NCBI GenBank assembly: GCA_037127315.1
Contig: JBBBDQ010001122.1
Coordinates: 4,778,501-4,842,500, forward strand
Reading direction: 5' to 3'
Length of the DNA: 64,000 nt
Source: Ascarosepion bandense
Lineage: Eukaryota > Mollusca > Cephalopoda > Sepiida > Sepiidae
Each line of letters opens with the position of its first letter. The stretch's first letter is position 1. The notes below the pieces were generated by a model that did no database searches, was not told where the DNA came from, and saw only the letters and a program-made list of their open reading frames with translations. The position numbers and the translations under genes are program-made. Shown here piece after piece: positions 10,561-22,586 of the stretch.

Positions 10561-10771
10561 TTGTTTTATTTCTAATTAAATTTTTATGGCCCAGTGCATA
10601 TAGGCGTTGGTTAGTTCTAGTGACTAAATTCAAAGAGTTGTGAGTTCAATATGTGGCTACAGCAATGGTGAACGAATAACTTAGAGAGAAATTAAAGAGA
10701 GCTAAGTACATGCTTAGATTCTAGAAGGCATTTTCACTATTTCAATGCGGCTTCGGATTTTGGTGTCAAAA

Positions 10772-11008
10772 ATTCCTTGCATTCACTTATGCGCAAATAC
10801 CCTTGCGAAAGATATTAAACTGTTTCTTTCTTCCAATTATGGGTTAAATAACAGGAAAGATTGGGTTTCTATAGCCTTGGGGGGCAACCAGTCTACCGCA
10901 GAAAGTAATAGCAACCCACTGAGGGATAATTTTCTGCCCAGTCAGTCATGTCTCGAAAGAGACATGATCGCCTAAGCGTGTATCACGTATGGCAATTAAC
11001 TGACTGAT
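10772..11008 (+). mobile_element. SINE lacking the tRNA head
   Basis: From GCATTCACTTATGCGCAAAT to TTAACTGACTGA. The terminal hairpin reads CATGTCTCGAAAGAGACATG, with its four-base loop inverted relative to most copies (GAAA instead of TTTC in element orientation). Confidence 0.85.
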
Positions 11009-11009
11009 A

Positions 11010-12160
11010 AGTTTACTTGTCCTGTAAAACAGTCAGCGAACGGTATTAAACGAACAGTTCTGCAGAAGATTTTTACAACAATTGACCATGCTAGCCAACT
11101 CGCTTAATTTTAGCGCCAAGCAACGAATACCCGGATAAAGACCTTCATTTTGCAAGGTCACCTGACCACATGAAAATGTTCTGTGAAGTCTTTGATCTGA
11201 ATGACTCAAAACTCGGAGAAATTTTATTCGTAAAAATAGTTTCTGTTAACATTATATAACGATTGGCTGCTGGTTTCTGACTACATCACTCAGCTAGAAT
11301 GGTTAGTTAATCCATATTTCAGACGCCTGTTCAAGCACATTTGTGTTTCTTCGTAACTCACAACAGCTTTATATTGCAACTCTGCTGAGTGGTTAGCAGT
11401 TCCGGGAGAAAGCAAACAATCTATCGTGATTAACGGTTTGAATAAAACCAACACGCGCAATCCCTCAGTCACAATGACTTGTGACCTCCCGATAATACAA
11501 CCATTGACGGTTTACGAACAGTTTTGTCGACCCAATCTCACTCAGAAATCTTAGTTTCGATAGTCGGTCTATTTGTAAGAGAGCAGCTATCGGGGATCGT
11601 CCCGCTAAAAGGTCATTCGAACTCAGATACTATAGTCGAAACGATAACTTTCATCATTCAGCAACGCTACCAAGAAGCTGCTGAAAAATTCTCGACCCAG
11701 AAATTTCATAGGAATTTGTATTTTGATATTTGAACATGAAAATATTGATTTTAAGAAGTTAGTCGAACTTCCCTACACCCCGTCGTGTTTCCATAGGATT
11801 GTATACTTATGAGTTTACTGTTTTGCACCGGCCCCTATTCGAAAGTAAAATAATTTTTATGAGCGTGCCTGATTAAGAACAGCTAGTTTTCCTGTTTAAA
11901 CAAAGGGTTCGGGATCCCCAGAGTCCTTATTAACAAACCGATACCACTAGTTAAGTTACTACCGCAGAGAATGGTCACAAGAGATTACACGAACAGGTTC
12001 TCAGTGGATTGACTAAAAGTCATCTTCAGCGTAAACAGCCAGGGATCCGGGGCTCATCACGCAACGAAAAATCTGCGATAAATCAGGCAGATTTATGTAA
12101 ACAGAACCAGCTTTTTGCCTTCAAATAAACGCGAATCCGGAACATCACGCGCACACACAC
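11010..12160. other. Unassigned
   Basis: Mixed composition with two antiparallel short ORFs (11,290-11,472 and 11,524-11,733) that have no recognisable domain. No splice or RNA signals convinced me. Confidence 0.5.
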
Positions 12161-12162
12161 AC

Positions 12163-12164
<2 letters not shown>

Positions 12165-12204
<40 letters not shown>
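12165..12204. repeat. (TA)n microsatellite
   Basis: Preceded by (CA)n, and 60 bp upstream of Helitron B. Confidence 0.9.
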
Positions 12205-12206
<2 letters not shown>

Positions 12207-12262
12207 TAACTGCAAAAAGAGTGCTGAATGTAAAGTAACAGAATTAAAATTTACACTAAAAA

Positions 12263-12966
12263 TCTAAACTTATTTATAAATGTGTGTGTCTGTGTCTGTG
12301 TCCGTTACCTATAGATTCCGAAACAACTGAACCGATTTTCTTGAAAATATACATAGTTATACTATAAGCGTCTGCGAGTGTTCTTAGCTAGGTTTTGTGT
12401 CGAGGTATCCCCAATAAATATCGAAAATCGAAAAAATCTGGTTATAGAAGGAGTGGTCCGATTTTAATCAAATTTGACACACTCATAGACAAAGACATGA
12501 GAAAAGATATTCAGAAGTTTCGAGGTTGCAGTTCTTACAATAGTGCAGCAAATCAATAATATATAAAGCAAGATGTTTGTGTGTGTGTGTGTGTGTGTGT
12601 CTGTTTATCTGACTGTATGTCTGTATTTTTTCAGCCCTTTTATTTTAGTTTTTGCTTCGGATTTGACTCTAAGTAGGTATAATTGTAGTTCTTAGTTTCA
12701 ACCATGATACCATTTACTAAGGGGACTTATTTAGCCTTCAAAATTCAGTTTACGACGAAAAAAAAACTTATTTGATATCGATACCAGGAAATCAAAATTT
12801 GACTTAAATCCATTCATTTTTCTTTCAGTCTACGGTTTTGCTTTAAATGGAAACAACTATTGCTTTTTAGTTTTTCGTGCCAACGTCCAAAGAGTCTGAG
12901 CTCCAGGACCATGGATTAGTTTTAAAGCTTTCATTACACCCCAGCAACGCCGGGCTATACTGCTAG
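12263..12966 (+). mobile_element. Non-autonomous Helitron, copy B
   Basis: TCTAAACTTATTTATAAATG after an A, and a 3' hairpin CCAGCAACGCCGGG then CTATACTGCTAG before a T. Same family as copy A, with a longer internal (GT)n. No ORF. Confidence 0.85.
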
Positions 12967-12969
12967 TAC

Positions 12970-13965
12970 ATATATATTTGTTTCTTATTGTTGGTACAAC
13001 TAATTTTCATGCGCGTGGCAATCGTGTCAGGCATAAATTTAAAACCGAACTTACTGTTAAGAGAATGACGAAGTTCATTTACTTATGAAAAAAAATCTTG
13101 GTAAAAAAATAGATTTGAGTAACACTAATACTTCCACCACTTCCATTAATCTCTCAGTGACCTATATAGACAGCCTATGAAAGTTGTAGTTGCACCAAAA
13201 TATTTTAGACATTATTTCTTTAAAGCTTCGTTTGTAAATATTGCAATTTTAAATTAATTTCGAAAATATTTTATAAATGTAGCAAGCGCGATATTAAATG
13301 CGTCCCAATACAACGGATTTGCACCAGACAACGATAAATGTAGTTCAATTATTTTTATATGATATTTAGGTTTTTTTGTTTTTCATCATTTTATCCCAAA
13401 CAAAGCAATAGAGCCACAAGGGATCACTGGATGCGAAAGAATAAGTTTTTTGCTTGTTTGTTTCGAGATTTAACGACCTATCAATCCTTATGGGATCATT
13501 TAAGGTCACAACAAATGATTTTAGGTAAGGTTATATTATTTTTGAAGATATCTTGCTTTCTAAACTTTTCCATTGCTTTCAATTTGTGTTACTTTTTGAA
13601 TTTTTCCCCTGATGAGGATCAGATCTATTTTTGATCTTCGAATTTTTACTTAGATTATATTTTGCTGTATAGTTTGATCTTTTTGAGAAAGGTGCGAAAG
13701 AATAAGAAAAAAATTATTAACGAACAAAACAATAAAAGAAGAGGAATCAAGGAGACAGTAGGATTGACATTGCATTTAAATGTTTGGAAATCAAAGTTGG
13801 CTGGAACGCAAGAAGCCGGAAGCTTCACAGGCAATACGAGAGAAGAAACTATTAGCGAAGAACTTACGGTTGCATCTAACCAATTTAGCTGTAAATAACG
13901 ATAACGAATCATGAGCGCTGTAGAAGAGTCTATCCTTTCTTTACAATGATGTTCATTTTGCCCAA
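12970..13965. other. Unassigned AT-rich sequence
   Basis: Includes CCTGATGAGGATCA..TGATCTTCGAA at 13,607, a hammerhead-like arrangement with extra bases before GAA that I do not count as a ribozyme. ORFs at 13,359-13,634 and 13,655-13,912 show no domain. Confidence 0.4.
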
Positions 13966-13971
13966 GATACT

Positions 13972-15022
13972 TTTTTTTGTTTGTTTTAATTTTGTTTTAT
14001 GGCATATAAAACCGCTGTAGGTTATTCAATGCCAAAAAGGTGGGGTATTAAGGTATTTTTTTTATGTTTGGCTATTGTGAGAAGATTGGTTTCGTCAGGT
14101 TTTAATTAACTTTTTTATCATTTTTATTTTAGAAAACTGAAGATGTCTTCTAGTTTTGTATTCAAAAATATATTGCTGGTAATAACTTTTTCCTTCAAAA
14201 ATGTATTGTTGGTAAAAAGTTTTTTAAAAAATGTATATTTTTCTATAAAAGTCTATTTTTACGCATATATTTCTATAAAAGTGTATTTTTATACTTTCAT
14301 AGTGTTTTGACCTCAGTTTAGGAGTTAACTATTTGCCCATAGCTGGGACCCTAACAGGTGATACCACTCCGGGTCAGGCTGGACCTGGGAACAACAGCAA
14401 TTAAGAGGTGGTTCCATGCTCCTCACAACCTCCTAATCAGCGGCCTTGCTGCTGGATGCAGTTAACTGTCATACCCAGGACCAGCCCAAGAGTCATATGC
14501 ACAGGGTTACAAAATAAGAGGCACAGTTTATACGGGTATGTGGAGAAGGTAAACGGTTGGCCCTTGATTTGAAACAGTTTAAGATTAGAGCGATTGGTGA
14601 AGCATCCTCTTGGGAATCGGTTCCACAATGCAGTGGTTACCTGTACCTGTTTCGGCATTCATCCTGGTCGGGTTGAATCAGGCATTTTAATTATCCCGCA
14701 ACAGGTTGCCAATACATGCTGCGGTAGACTGGTTGCCAACCAAGGCTATAGAACCCAATCTGCCTTGTTATTTAACCAATAACTGAAGGAAAGGAACGGA
14801 TTAATACATTTCCCAAGGATATTAGCGCGTAAGTGAATGCAGGGCATTCAACTAGAATTCGAACTCGGCTCACCGATTTCTCGTTCCGAGCTGATATTCA
14901 CTGCACCACAACGCACATCCGTCACTAAACGCTTACAACACATGGTATTCCTAAGCGGTCACCCATCTAAGTACTGACCAGGACGAGAACCGGTGTATTC
15001 AACGTGATATAACCGTAAACGC
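13972..15022 (-). mobile_element. 5S rRNA-tRNA composite SINE, copy 1
   Basis: On the minus strand the order is 5S rRNA-like head (15,022-14,931), short linker, tRNA-like head (GTTGTGGTGCAGTGAATATC, box B GAGTTCGAATTC), the usual SINE body to about 14,700, an extra module to about 14,340, an AT-rich stretch, and a 3' end TATATGCCATAAAACAAAA. The second copy (55,440-55,942) shares both the head order and the 3' end, so this is a family rather than two chance insertions. Confidence 0.75.
14931..15022 (-). rRNA. 5S rRNA-like head of a SINE (deleted)
   Basis: Minus strand: ACGGTTATATCACGTTGAAT, CGGTTCTCG, CTGGTCAGTACTTAGATGGG, TGACCGCTTAGGAATACC. About 27 nt are missing compared with the copy at 55,824. 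It is joined directly to a tRNA-like SINE head and so is a retroposon part, not a functional 5S gene. Confidence 0.7.
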
Positions 15023-15311
15023 AAGGCAGTGATTCGTGGGAAGAAGCTGCTCGAGTGAAATACGAAGAGAATTCGCTACAAATTGCGTGGACTGGCGGGT
15101 CTTAGATGTGAAGGTTAGAACAGGTGGACCTAAGGAACGTCAATCGTCTGAACACTTTCCATAGAAATATCGACAGAGCAGCGAAAGGTGTATTTTAAGA
15201 GTAAGCTTATTTAATTATCTATCAGATAATGGAATGGGGAGTGATAATCGTTGAGCCAAGTTCAAAATCAGGTCTAGTCTATTGCGCTTATTTTGCTGTT
15301 ATAATCTTTGT

Positions 15312-15606
15312 CAGTCAGTCAAGTGCCTTACGTGATACACGCTTAGGCGATCATGTCTCAAAAGAGACATGGCTGACTGGGTAGAAGATTATCCCGCAGT
15401 AAGTTGCCATTGCTTTCTGCGATAGACTGGTTGCTGACCAAGGCTATAGAACCAAATCTGTTCTATTATTTAACCCATAACTGGAAGGAACAAACGGATT
15501 AATATCTTTCTCAAGGGTATTTGTGCGTAAGTGAATGCAAGGAATTCAACTGGAATTCGAACTCGGCTCCCTGATTTGTTGCTGCGAGTCGATATCCACT
15601 GCACCA
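15312..15606 (-). mobile_element. tRNA-headed SINE, near full length
   Basis: All modules are present from CAGTCAGTCAAGTGCC (3' end) to the head at GATATCCACTGCACC. The terminal hairpin is ATGTCTCAAAAGAGACAT. Confidence 0.85.
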
Positions 15607-15904
15607 AAAAGACCAAAAGCTGTAAGCCAAAATTCGACATCTTTATCGGCCTATCAGTTGAGTTCAAAAATTCCCCGGTTACACTATCATGCTGGGGAGT
15701 AAGGTTCACCCTTTAAAAAAAGTGGTCGGTTGTTTACTATAGCTATGCATACATTTTTAACTCTCGTGCCAGCCCAACATACAGGTTGCAATGGATAAAT
15801 TGTCGTCAAAATGACACAAAAATTACAATAACATTGATATCTCATTTTAATAGATGTATTTACCAAAATGACACAAAAATATCTTGAAATACTAAAGAGT
15901 AAAT

Positions 15905-16378
15905 TTATTCAATAAAATTGCCATTGGCTTCAACCACAGCCTCCAGACAACTTTTGTTGTTCTCTCGCCTAACTTCACCTCACACATAATTATCAAGGGG
16001 GTGCAGTTAAGAGGTCTGGTGTAAGAGGTGATGTTGCCGCAGGAATTGTTTGACAGTCATGATTGTTTTCTCATGCTTGTGTGGAATTGGTGCAGAGTCC
16101 TGTTGCCCGACATAGGATCTTTCAGCAGTCACCCCCTTGACCCAGGGTAGCACTACCTTCTCAAGGCACTTGATGTAGGCCTCCGTGTTGAGTCTGAGTC
16201 CCTCACCAACAAATTCGGGAGTTCCTTTCTTGTCAGAACAATCAGTTTTCCGAGATGCTGTTTCTTCGTAATCATCATTAAACACATTCAGCTCTTTCCG
16301 AATCCCCTACACTGTCCTCAGATTGACACCCAAACACGCTGAAATATTCGTATTGTAGCCTCTGAAGTGAATGTCAAG
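15905..16378 (-). pseudogene. Mariner-like transposase, internally deleted
   Basis: The minus strand starts with an HTH-like segment (YNTNISACLGVNLRTV.GIRKEL), then SDKKGTPEFVGE joins directly to GLRLNTEAYIKCLEKVVLPW, then QQDSAPIPHKHEKT with the second catalytic Asp, then HPLDNYV.GEV and an end at EAVVEANGNFIE. Known family members have more than 100 residues between PEFVGE and GLRLNTEAY, including the first catalytic Asp, so this copy carries an internal deletion. Two in-frame stops are also present. It cannot encode an active enzyme. Confidence 0.75.
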
Positions 16379-16379
16379 C

Positions 16380-17140
16380 AGTACAGCATGCCGTTTCCAA
16401 ATTTCTAACGGCGGGGTAGGAATTGTGTAATTGTGTTCTTTTTCTCACAAACAGTGCCCAACTGCCCCAACTATAATGTGCAATCGACAAAATCAAAATC
16501 AAAAACAACGCGCATGCGCTAAATAAAAAATGATATATACAATGGCGACAATTTACCCGTCGCAACTTGTATTTCTTCCTTTAATGATTAAAACGACATA
16601 ATTCTGTATTAAATAAACGAGAAATTATTGATACGTCGTAAACAAAACCAGAGCGGTAGTTCTGCTATAAAATAATGACGGTAGGTTGGCAGATCCCACC
16701 GATGCTTATTTTCGGTGGTGAACATATTGACTTTGTTGCCATAACATCGTTCTGTTTCTCAGTGCAATTGTAACTTAAGGGTTACTATCTTGTGCAATTA
16801 TCTGAAAAAAGCCACCGAAAAACTTTACAAACCACTAAGCTAATCTGTATAGGCACTGAAGACCGAGTGTATCGGTTAATAGCAATGGTCAGCTGGCTAA
16901 TCTGGTCCTCTCATTCTCGCATTGTAAGTTCAGTCCCAGCTATATTGATTGATTTTTGTTAACAGTTCATCAGTCCTTTGTTATTTATTTATATTGTAAA
17001 AGTAGGAAGATGGTTGAACGCTTATTGAATTGGTCTTGTGTCATACATAACCAAACTTCCTACAACTTACAGGTTTTATCCAAAATTATCAGAAAGTTAT
17101 CTGAAGGTGGATTTGTGGAAGAATAAAAGTATACCTTTTG
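16380..17140. other. Unassigned; mariner 5' flank at left
   Basis: The first ~200 bp may be the 5' end of the mariner copy. I could not identify its terminal repeats. A tRNA-like stretch at 16,875-16,945 has weak boxes A and B only. Confidence 0.4.
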
Positions 17141-17149
17141 AATGTTTAA

Positions 17150-17371
17150 CCCTCTAGGGCCATTCGTATCATATTTGATACAGTATTTCCATATAAGGAA
17201 ACATTTGGTATTTCCCTATAAGGAAACATTTGATATTCATTGACTGAGCAGTCAGTACTGCTTTCATTTGAAATTTATAAAATATTTCTCTTAAAAAATT
17301 TTTCAGGAAAATATTTCTTTCAAGGCTTGTTTTCATACTGTATCAAATATGATACGAATGGCCCTAGAGGG
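17150..17371. mobile_element. piggyBac-type MITE (222 bp)
   Basis: Perfect 36-bp terminal inverted repeats begin CCCTCTAGGGCCATTCG and are flanked on both sides by TTAA (17,146-17,149 and 17,372-17,375). CCC termini and a TTAA duplication are diagnostic of the piggyBac superfamily. The interior is non-coding and holds a duplicated ATAAGGAAACATTTG.TATT segment. It needs a transposase in trans. Confidence 0.85.
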
Positions 17372-17699
17372 TTAAATAGACATTTATTTATAGAAAAGAT
17401 TAACATAAATTGATAGAAGTCAATGTTTAATTCGAAACAGTATTAAGAAGTTAAGGGTATCAGTAGTTTGTAGTAGTAAGTTGTGTGGATGTAGGCAGGA
17501 ACGTATGTATGTATGTATGAGCGTTATCTTTGGATAGGGGTGTCTTTATAGTATTCACTCAGTCTTAAAAGGTTCCGTCCGGTTATCAAGTATAAGAAAA
17601 GGCAGAGCGGGTGAACCGTGAGAATAAAGAGGTGAGATAGAGATGATAATAATAACAATCGCTTGACGTTTGTCGAGGGACGTATTAGTTACGCTCGTC

Positions 17700-17850
17700 T
17701 TCTTTCTCTTTGGCGACAGTCGAAACTTGCCTGTCTTTTATTTCGTTTGTGGGGCTCGAAAAGATCATTTAAGAATTCACTCCCGGATGTGATTCTGGCT
17801 TTTCCATTGGACGGCAAACAAACTTCGCGTCGGCTCGCGAAAAGGACCCG
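17700..17850 (+). repeat. Dispersed repeat shared with 40,540-40,650
   Basis: The two loci share AGATCATTT..GAATTCA, TTCATTGG-like and TTCGCGT.GGCTCGCGAA in the same order, about 70 percent alike by eye. Class unknown. Confidence 0.5.
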
Positions 17851-17854
17851 TAAA

Positions 17855-19480
17855 ATAATTTGTTTCTGATAATTGAAGAGTATTTGAATTTTGTTTTTAG
17901 ATGTTTTCTATTGGTCGAAAACATTTCGCATCGAGGTGTGAAATTTCACGAGTTTTGTTTTGGATTCGCTTTTGCATGTGTGCTAAGCAAGGTTTTGGAA
18001 ATTCGAGTAAATTCGTTTATTTCTAAAAATAATCAATGAGTCAGTGCTTAGCATTTGAATTTTCAAATCTAAAACTTGTTTTGTTCACTACAATATAAGA
18101 CCAAATACATTTCGGATTGTTGCTCGATCAGTCTCTACTAGATGTACTACTCTTGAGGCCTTGTACTAAACTTATCTGTGTTTAATACAAACTTCATCCC
18201 GTCATATTTTTCTGATTTTTTTCTTTTTGTTTTTCAAGTGACCAGCACCAGTAAGCTGCTCTGATCAGAAATGGTCTTTTGAAGCCAACAAAGTGGAGAA
18301 AAAGTAATAAAAGCCGAACTTGGAATATCGAAGAGACATATACTCGCCACTGCAATTTGGAGTCTTTTCAAAATGACCATACACACACGTTATATATACA
18401 AATATATATATACAGAGAGAAAAACACAAAAGTAAATTCATACCTAGAAAAATATACACAGAGACACACATTGAAAAATAGACACACGCACAAAGTATAG
18501 ATAATAGAAAACAAAGCCTACGCTTTCTTACCCACCAAATATCTATACAGACACAAAAAAGCTGACATACAGATAAATAAACACATTCTCATATAAGGTT
18601 ATGATTGGTTAAGAAGTTCTAACCAAAGTATCAGATATAATAATTATTAACAAATAGTGCTACGTTCATTAATTTTCATTTGCTAAAACAAAATATTGAT
18701 TTCAATAAATAATCATATTACTATTGAATTGAGCCACGTCATCCATTAACCTCTCCAACAACACACTTATAAACTCTTACACTATTATATCTTGCCGTAA
18801 AAATATTACTGAACATACCTTCAAGCATAACATCTTCTAAACACATTTGAACACACGAAGTCATATACTAAACATTCACCTATAACAAATAAATCATCTC
18901 TAAGTTCATAGATGAGTCGTTATCAATGCACGTGGTCATTTTCAAGTCAATGTACGGTTTGCCGTAAACCTGGTTCAAAATTATTAAGAAATTGTTCGAT
19001 GTTCATATGGGCTTTTGCTTCTAGTATTATCGTTAACCATTATCAAGAACATTAATATGTTACCAGTTTACAGTTCAAGGAAGTTCTGAGATATACACAC
19101 GTAAAACATTTACGTTATTTAGAGCTTTGGGGATTTGAAAAAACACCATTGCTTAGATCAAAGTTATTTCTCCGGTCTGCTGAATATAAAAGAGTCTTAT
19201 GAAATCTCAGTCACATACCTTCTTTTATATTTTCTACAATTATTTATCGAAGTACGCTTTAAAAAAGCATTATGTTAGCCTGCGTATATTAACTTGCCTG
19301 AACCTCACACCTCGCAGAAATTCAAAAAACGTTTTCTATAGATTTCCTTAATAATGAAATATTTTACTATTTGATACTTCTTGCCAAATTTGACTCCGTC
19401 CTTAAATACAAAATTTGAGTGATCTGAAACAGGTATTTGAGTTATCTAGAAACATATTTGCCTTAATTTTAGTCGATTTA
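17855..19480. other. Unassigned
   Basis: AT-rich with some CA-rich sequence near 18,360-18,560. No supported gene. Confidence 0.5.
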
Positions 19481-19482
19481 GG

Positions 19483-19793
19483 GTCAGTCAGTTAAGTGCC
19501 ATGCGTGATACACGATTGGGCTACCATGTCTCGAAAGAGACATGACTGACTGGGCAGAAGATTATCCCGCAGTAGGTTGCCACTACTTTCTGCGGTAGAC
19601 TGGTTGTCAGCCAAGGCTATAGAAACCCAATCTGTCCTGTTATTTAACCCTTAGCTGGAGGGAAGAGACATATTAATATCTTTCCCAAGGGTATTTGCGC
19701 GTAAGTGAATGCAAGGAATTTAACTGGAATTTGAACTCGTTTCCTTGATTTCTCGTTCCGAGCTGATATCCACTGCACCACAACGCACATCCT
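19483..19793 (-). mobile_element. tRNA-headed SINE, full length
   Basis: Well-preserved copy with terminal hairpin CATGTCTCGAAAGAGACATG, body and head ending CCACTGCACCACAACGCACA. A good reference for the family. Confidence 0.9.
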
Positions 19794-19799
19794 AACAAT

Positions 19800-20465
19800 T
19801 GACCAGATTTAGGGTATATATGATTATTTTAACTGGATTTAATACTTAACGAGTCAGGGTTTGAGTGAATCTTAAGTAACATTCAAAACAATATCAAGCC
19901 TCTATTAATCCCAGTCTGAAGATTTTGCTTTAGTCTCTAGGGTTTTGTTTCTTTATTAAACCAGATTTCGTATTTGCTAATAACAAAAATATTTACTGTT
20001 AGCATCCAAGACAAATCGATGACAGATTCTTCTTTACATATAGCAATAATACCCAACAACAACAACAACAAAAATAAATTACAGATGTATATATTCTGAG
20101 CTTATTTTTACCGGAGTCACGCACATAAAAGACCGAAGCAAAAAGAAAAAAAAACTAATTACACTCAGGGTGATTTCTATGATAAAATTTACAATGGTAA
20201 ATAAAATTCATAAACAGACGTAAACATATTTGTTAACCATAAACAGAAACGTATCAGAAACAAATACAATTGCTTTTAATAAACACAACTGACACTTAAA
20301 CACATCAATACGTTAACCCTATAGACTCCTACATGAAGCATAGGTCTACAGTCTCAGCGGGATATATATTGCCACTGTGGTCTCCATAGTGATACGGGGT
20401 GGAATTCCTCTCTCATCGTCTAACTAGTATTTAATTCAGAGTTTTCCTTCTCTTTGGCAACTAAA
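19800..20465. other. Unassigned AT-rich sequence
   Basis: Only simple runs such as (AAC)n at 20,055. No gene seen. Confidence 0.5.
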
Positions 20466-20466
20466 A

Positions 20467-20625
20467 CTATAGAACCCTGTACTGCTATTTAACCCATTTC
20501 TGTGGGTAGAAATGATGGATTCTTACCTTTTGAAATGGTATTTGTGCGAAAATGAATTCAATGGCATTGGCTGGAATTTGAACTTAACACGCCAGGCCTA
20601 CTCTCCGTGCCAATAACACGCACAG
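20467..20625 (-). mobile_element. SINE fragment, diverged
   Basis: CTATAGAACCCTGTACTGCT to a degraded head (CGTGCCAATAACACGCACA). The 3' hairpin is missing. Confidence 0.6.
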
Positions 20626-20629
20626 CCAT

Positions 20630-21820
20630 AATAAGAAACAACTTGCTCATAAATTCTAATATCTGCCCTAATTTTTTAAGGCAAATAAATTTATTCTAAA
20701 TATATACATAACAATAGTTTTATATCTCTGAGAGTGAGTAAGAGGAAGGTATATAGATCCACCTGTATCTTTATCTATTACACACACACACTTCATATAA
20801 TTTGATTAAATGTTTAACTGATTGATGCAAATATTGTTTTTACATATAAATAGAATCACTTTCCAGTAGCCCGAACCCACCAGTAGAATCCACACTATTT
20901 CGAGACCTTTTGCAGAACAGCCTTTGCGGTACGGGCGGCGTCAGATAGACAGGGGAAAAATGAACACCTTACGTGAATTTTAGAATTTTTAATCACACAT
21001 AGATACATATTATTTGTCCGTGGCCCAATAGTAAAGGGACGCCTGTTTAAGAAACACATATGCATACATACATACATACACATAACTTAGTGCAATTATA
21101 TTTAATTATTGACAGACATTGAGTTGTAAATAGAAAATTTGTCATCTAGAACGTATTTCTCTATCTATAATTATACTTCACACTTAATAAATCTATAATA
21201 TTATTATCATATATAATATTGTTTACATATTAATCGACCCTGCTGCCACGAGTCGAGTTCGCTTCTGTCAATGAAAAAGTGTCGTATCTGTGTATTCTGT
21301 GAAAAGACTCTCTTTCTCTCTCTCACAGAGAACTTATACATACACATTGCGTTTAATATATATATTATAGATCATTTATATGCACTGACACTGTCAAATG
21401 TTTCCGTATACAAGCAAAGGCGGTAACAGATCTGAAAATTCGCACGCAAAGATGCATCTATGTACGCAGATTCAATATTTGCTATGAATATAACGGTTAA
21501 TTTAGTATAAAATGAGGGTATATTTCCAAAGAACTAACATTAATTTGCCTGCTGTGTCACTTGCTTCCACAAATGTTTGACATAACAGCGTCCCTATTGA
21601 TGCAACAAAATAAAATATAATCCAACACTTCATTTATATGAACGTGACTTTCTTTGAGCAAGTAAGCAAAGATAAATTTACACCGATACAAACACTATAT
21701 ATATATATACGTATACGTTGATATACCGGTATTTATTCCTACAAACGGTGAACTTGCAAAGAACAGACTTGAATATATAATTTCGTCTATACGAAAAGAT
21801 TAATTACGATACAGACTAAA
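20630..21820. other. Unassigned upstream region
   Basis: AT-rich, with few recognisable repeats other than short CA and CT runs. The relative lack of transposons is compatible with regulatory sequence of the exon at 21,958, but I see no specific promoter. Confidence 0.35.
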
Positions 21821-21850
21821 AAAAAAAAAAAAAAAAAAGAGAGAGAGAGA
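21821..21850. repeat. A-run followed by (GA)n
   Basis: About 20 A then GAGAGAGAGA. Confidence 0.9.
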
Positions 21851-21957
21851 ACAAATACATAACAATTCATCCATCTTGCAGTCTCGAGTTGGATATCAAA
21901 ATATCATTTAAAAAAAAAAACAAAAAAAAAACGGATTCGTGAAATTTTTCTTACAAT

Positions 21958-22136
21958 ATGCGACCTCAAACGGTACCTACAGCCAGACGTTCGCACTTGC
22001 CATATTTCCTTTCATTACTGTTGATCGCCTGTCTTCCGACATGTTCGGATACTACTCAAGTCAACATAGCAGTCACCAACAATAATGTAAATACGATTGT
22101 CAGCAGCGATACCAGTGTCCACACCTTGAAACCGGG
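21958..22136 (+). CDS. Candidate first coding exon of a secreted protein
   Basis: An ATG at 21,958 opens a 59-codon frame ending exactly at a strong splice donor, GG|GTAAGTT (donor G at 22,137). The exon would end in phase 2 inside a Gly codon. The peptide has a basic N-terminus (MRPQTVPTARR), a hydrophobic core FLSLLLIACL and a Ser/Cys-type cleavage region (PTCSDT), so it looks like a signal peptide. The mature part is polar, NVNTIVSSDTSVHTLKP, and I do not recognise its family. No second exon is visible downstream, where the sequence is LINE fragments, so the gene would continue beyond a long intron. It may still be a chance ORF. Confidence 0.4.
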
Positions 22137-22142
22137 GTAAGT
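22137..22142 (+). promoter_or_regulatory. Splice donor candidate
   Basis: GTAAGT matches the consensus 5' splice site and lies at the end of the signal-peptide exon. Reading through it hits a stop at once (GGG TAA). Confidence 0.4.
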
Positions 22143-22229
22143 TACTGTTTTTCGCATTTTGAATAAATGGCACCAATTTCCTCAAAGAAAGACTCGAAGC
22201 TAACAGAAATGTGGTTCTACAGAAAAATG

Positions 22230-22555
22230 TTGAGGATAACATGTACCGACATGGCTTCAGAAAGAATGGAAACGAAAATAAAATTTATACTTAACAACAG
22301 GAAAAGACAGCTGAAGTGAGGAAGAATGGTTTGGAGAATCTGAAACTCACAGGGCGAATAGAGGTAAAGAGAGACGGGAAAACAGCGTATGACATACATG
22401 ATGGGCTTAGACAAATAGATGGCAGAACAGGGTTTGAGATAAATAACAGGACAACATATTAAGAACAAGAAACAGAAAGAGGTGGAGGCCCATGATCGTC
22501 TAAGTCCTGAAGGGACAGGGCACAGTAATACGTTATCCATTCAACAATAAAGTAA
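22230..22555 (+). pseudogene. LINE C-terminal fragment
   Basis: It encodes METKIKFILNNRKRQLK, KNGLENLKLTGRIEVKRDGK and PMIV.VLKGQGT in neighbouring frames, the usual C-terminal order of the common LINE. Facing it is a second copy at 22,590. Confidence 0.65.
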
Positions 22556-22586
22556 TATAATTGTCAATAAAACTTGATATTAACTT

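Noticed and set aside
11290..11733. Antiparallel ORFs in a repeat-poor stretch
   Set aside because: Chance length, no domain or signal peptide.
13600..13640. Hammerhead at CTGATGAGGATCA..TGATCTTCGAA
   Set aside because: Extra bases between helix II and GAA, and no A at position 15.1. Core not met.
16875..16945. tRNA-derived SINE head
   Set aside because: Box A and B resemblance is weak and no body module follows.
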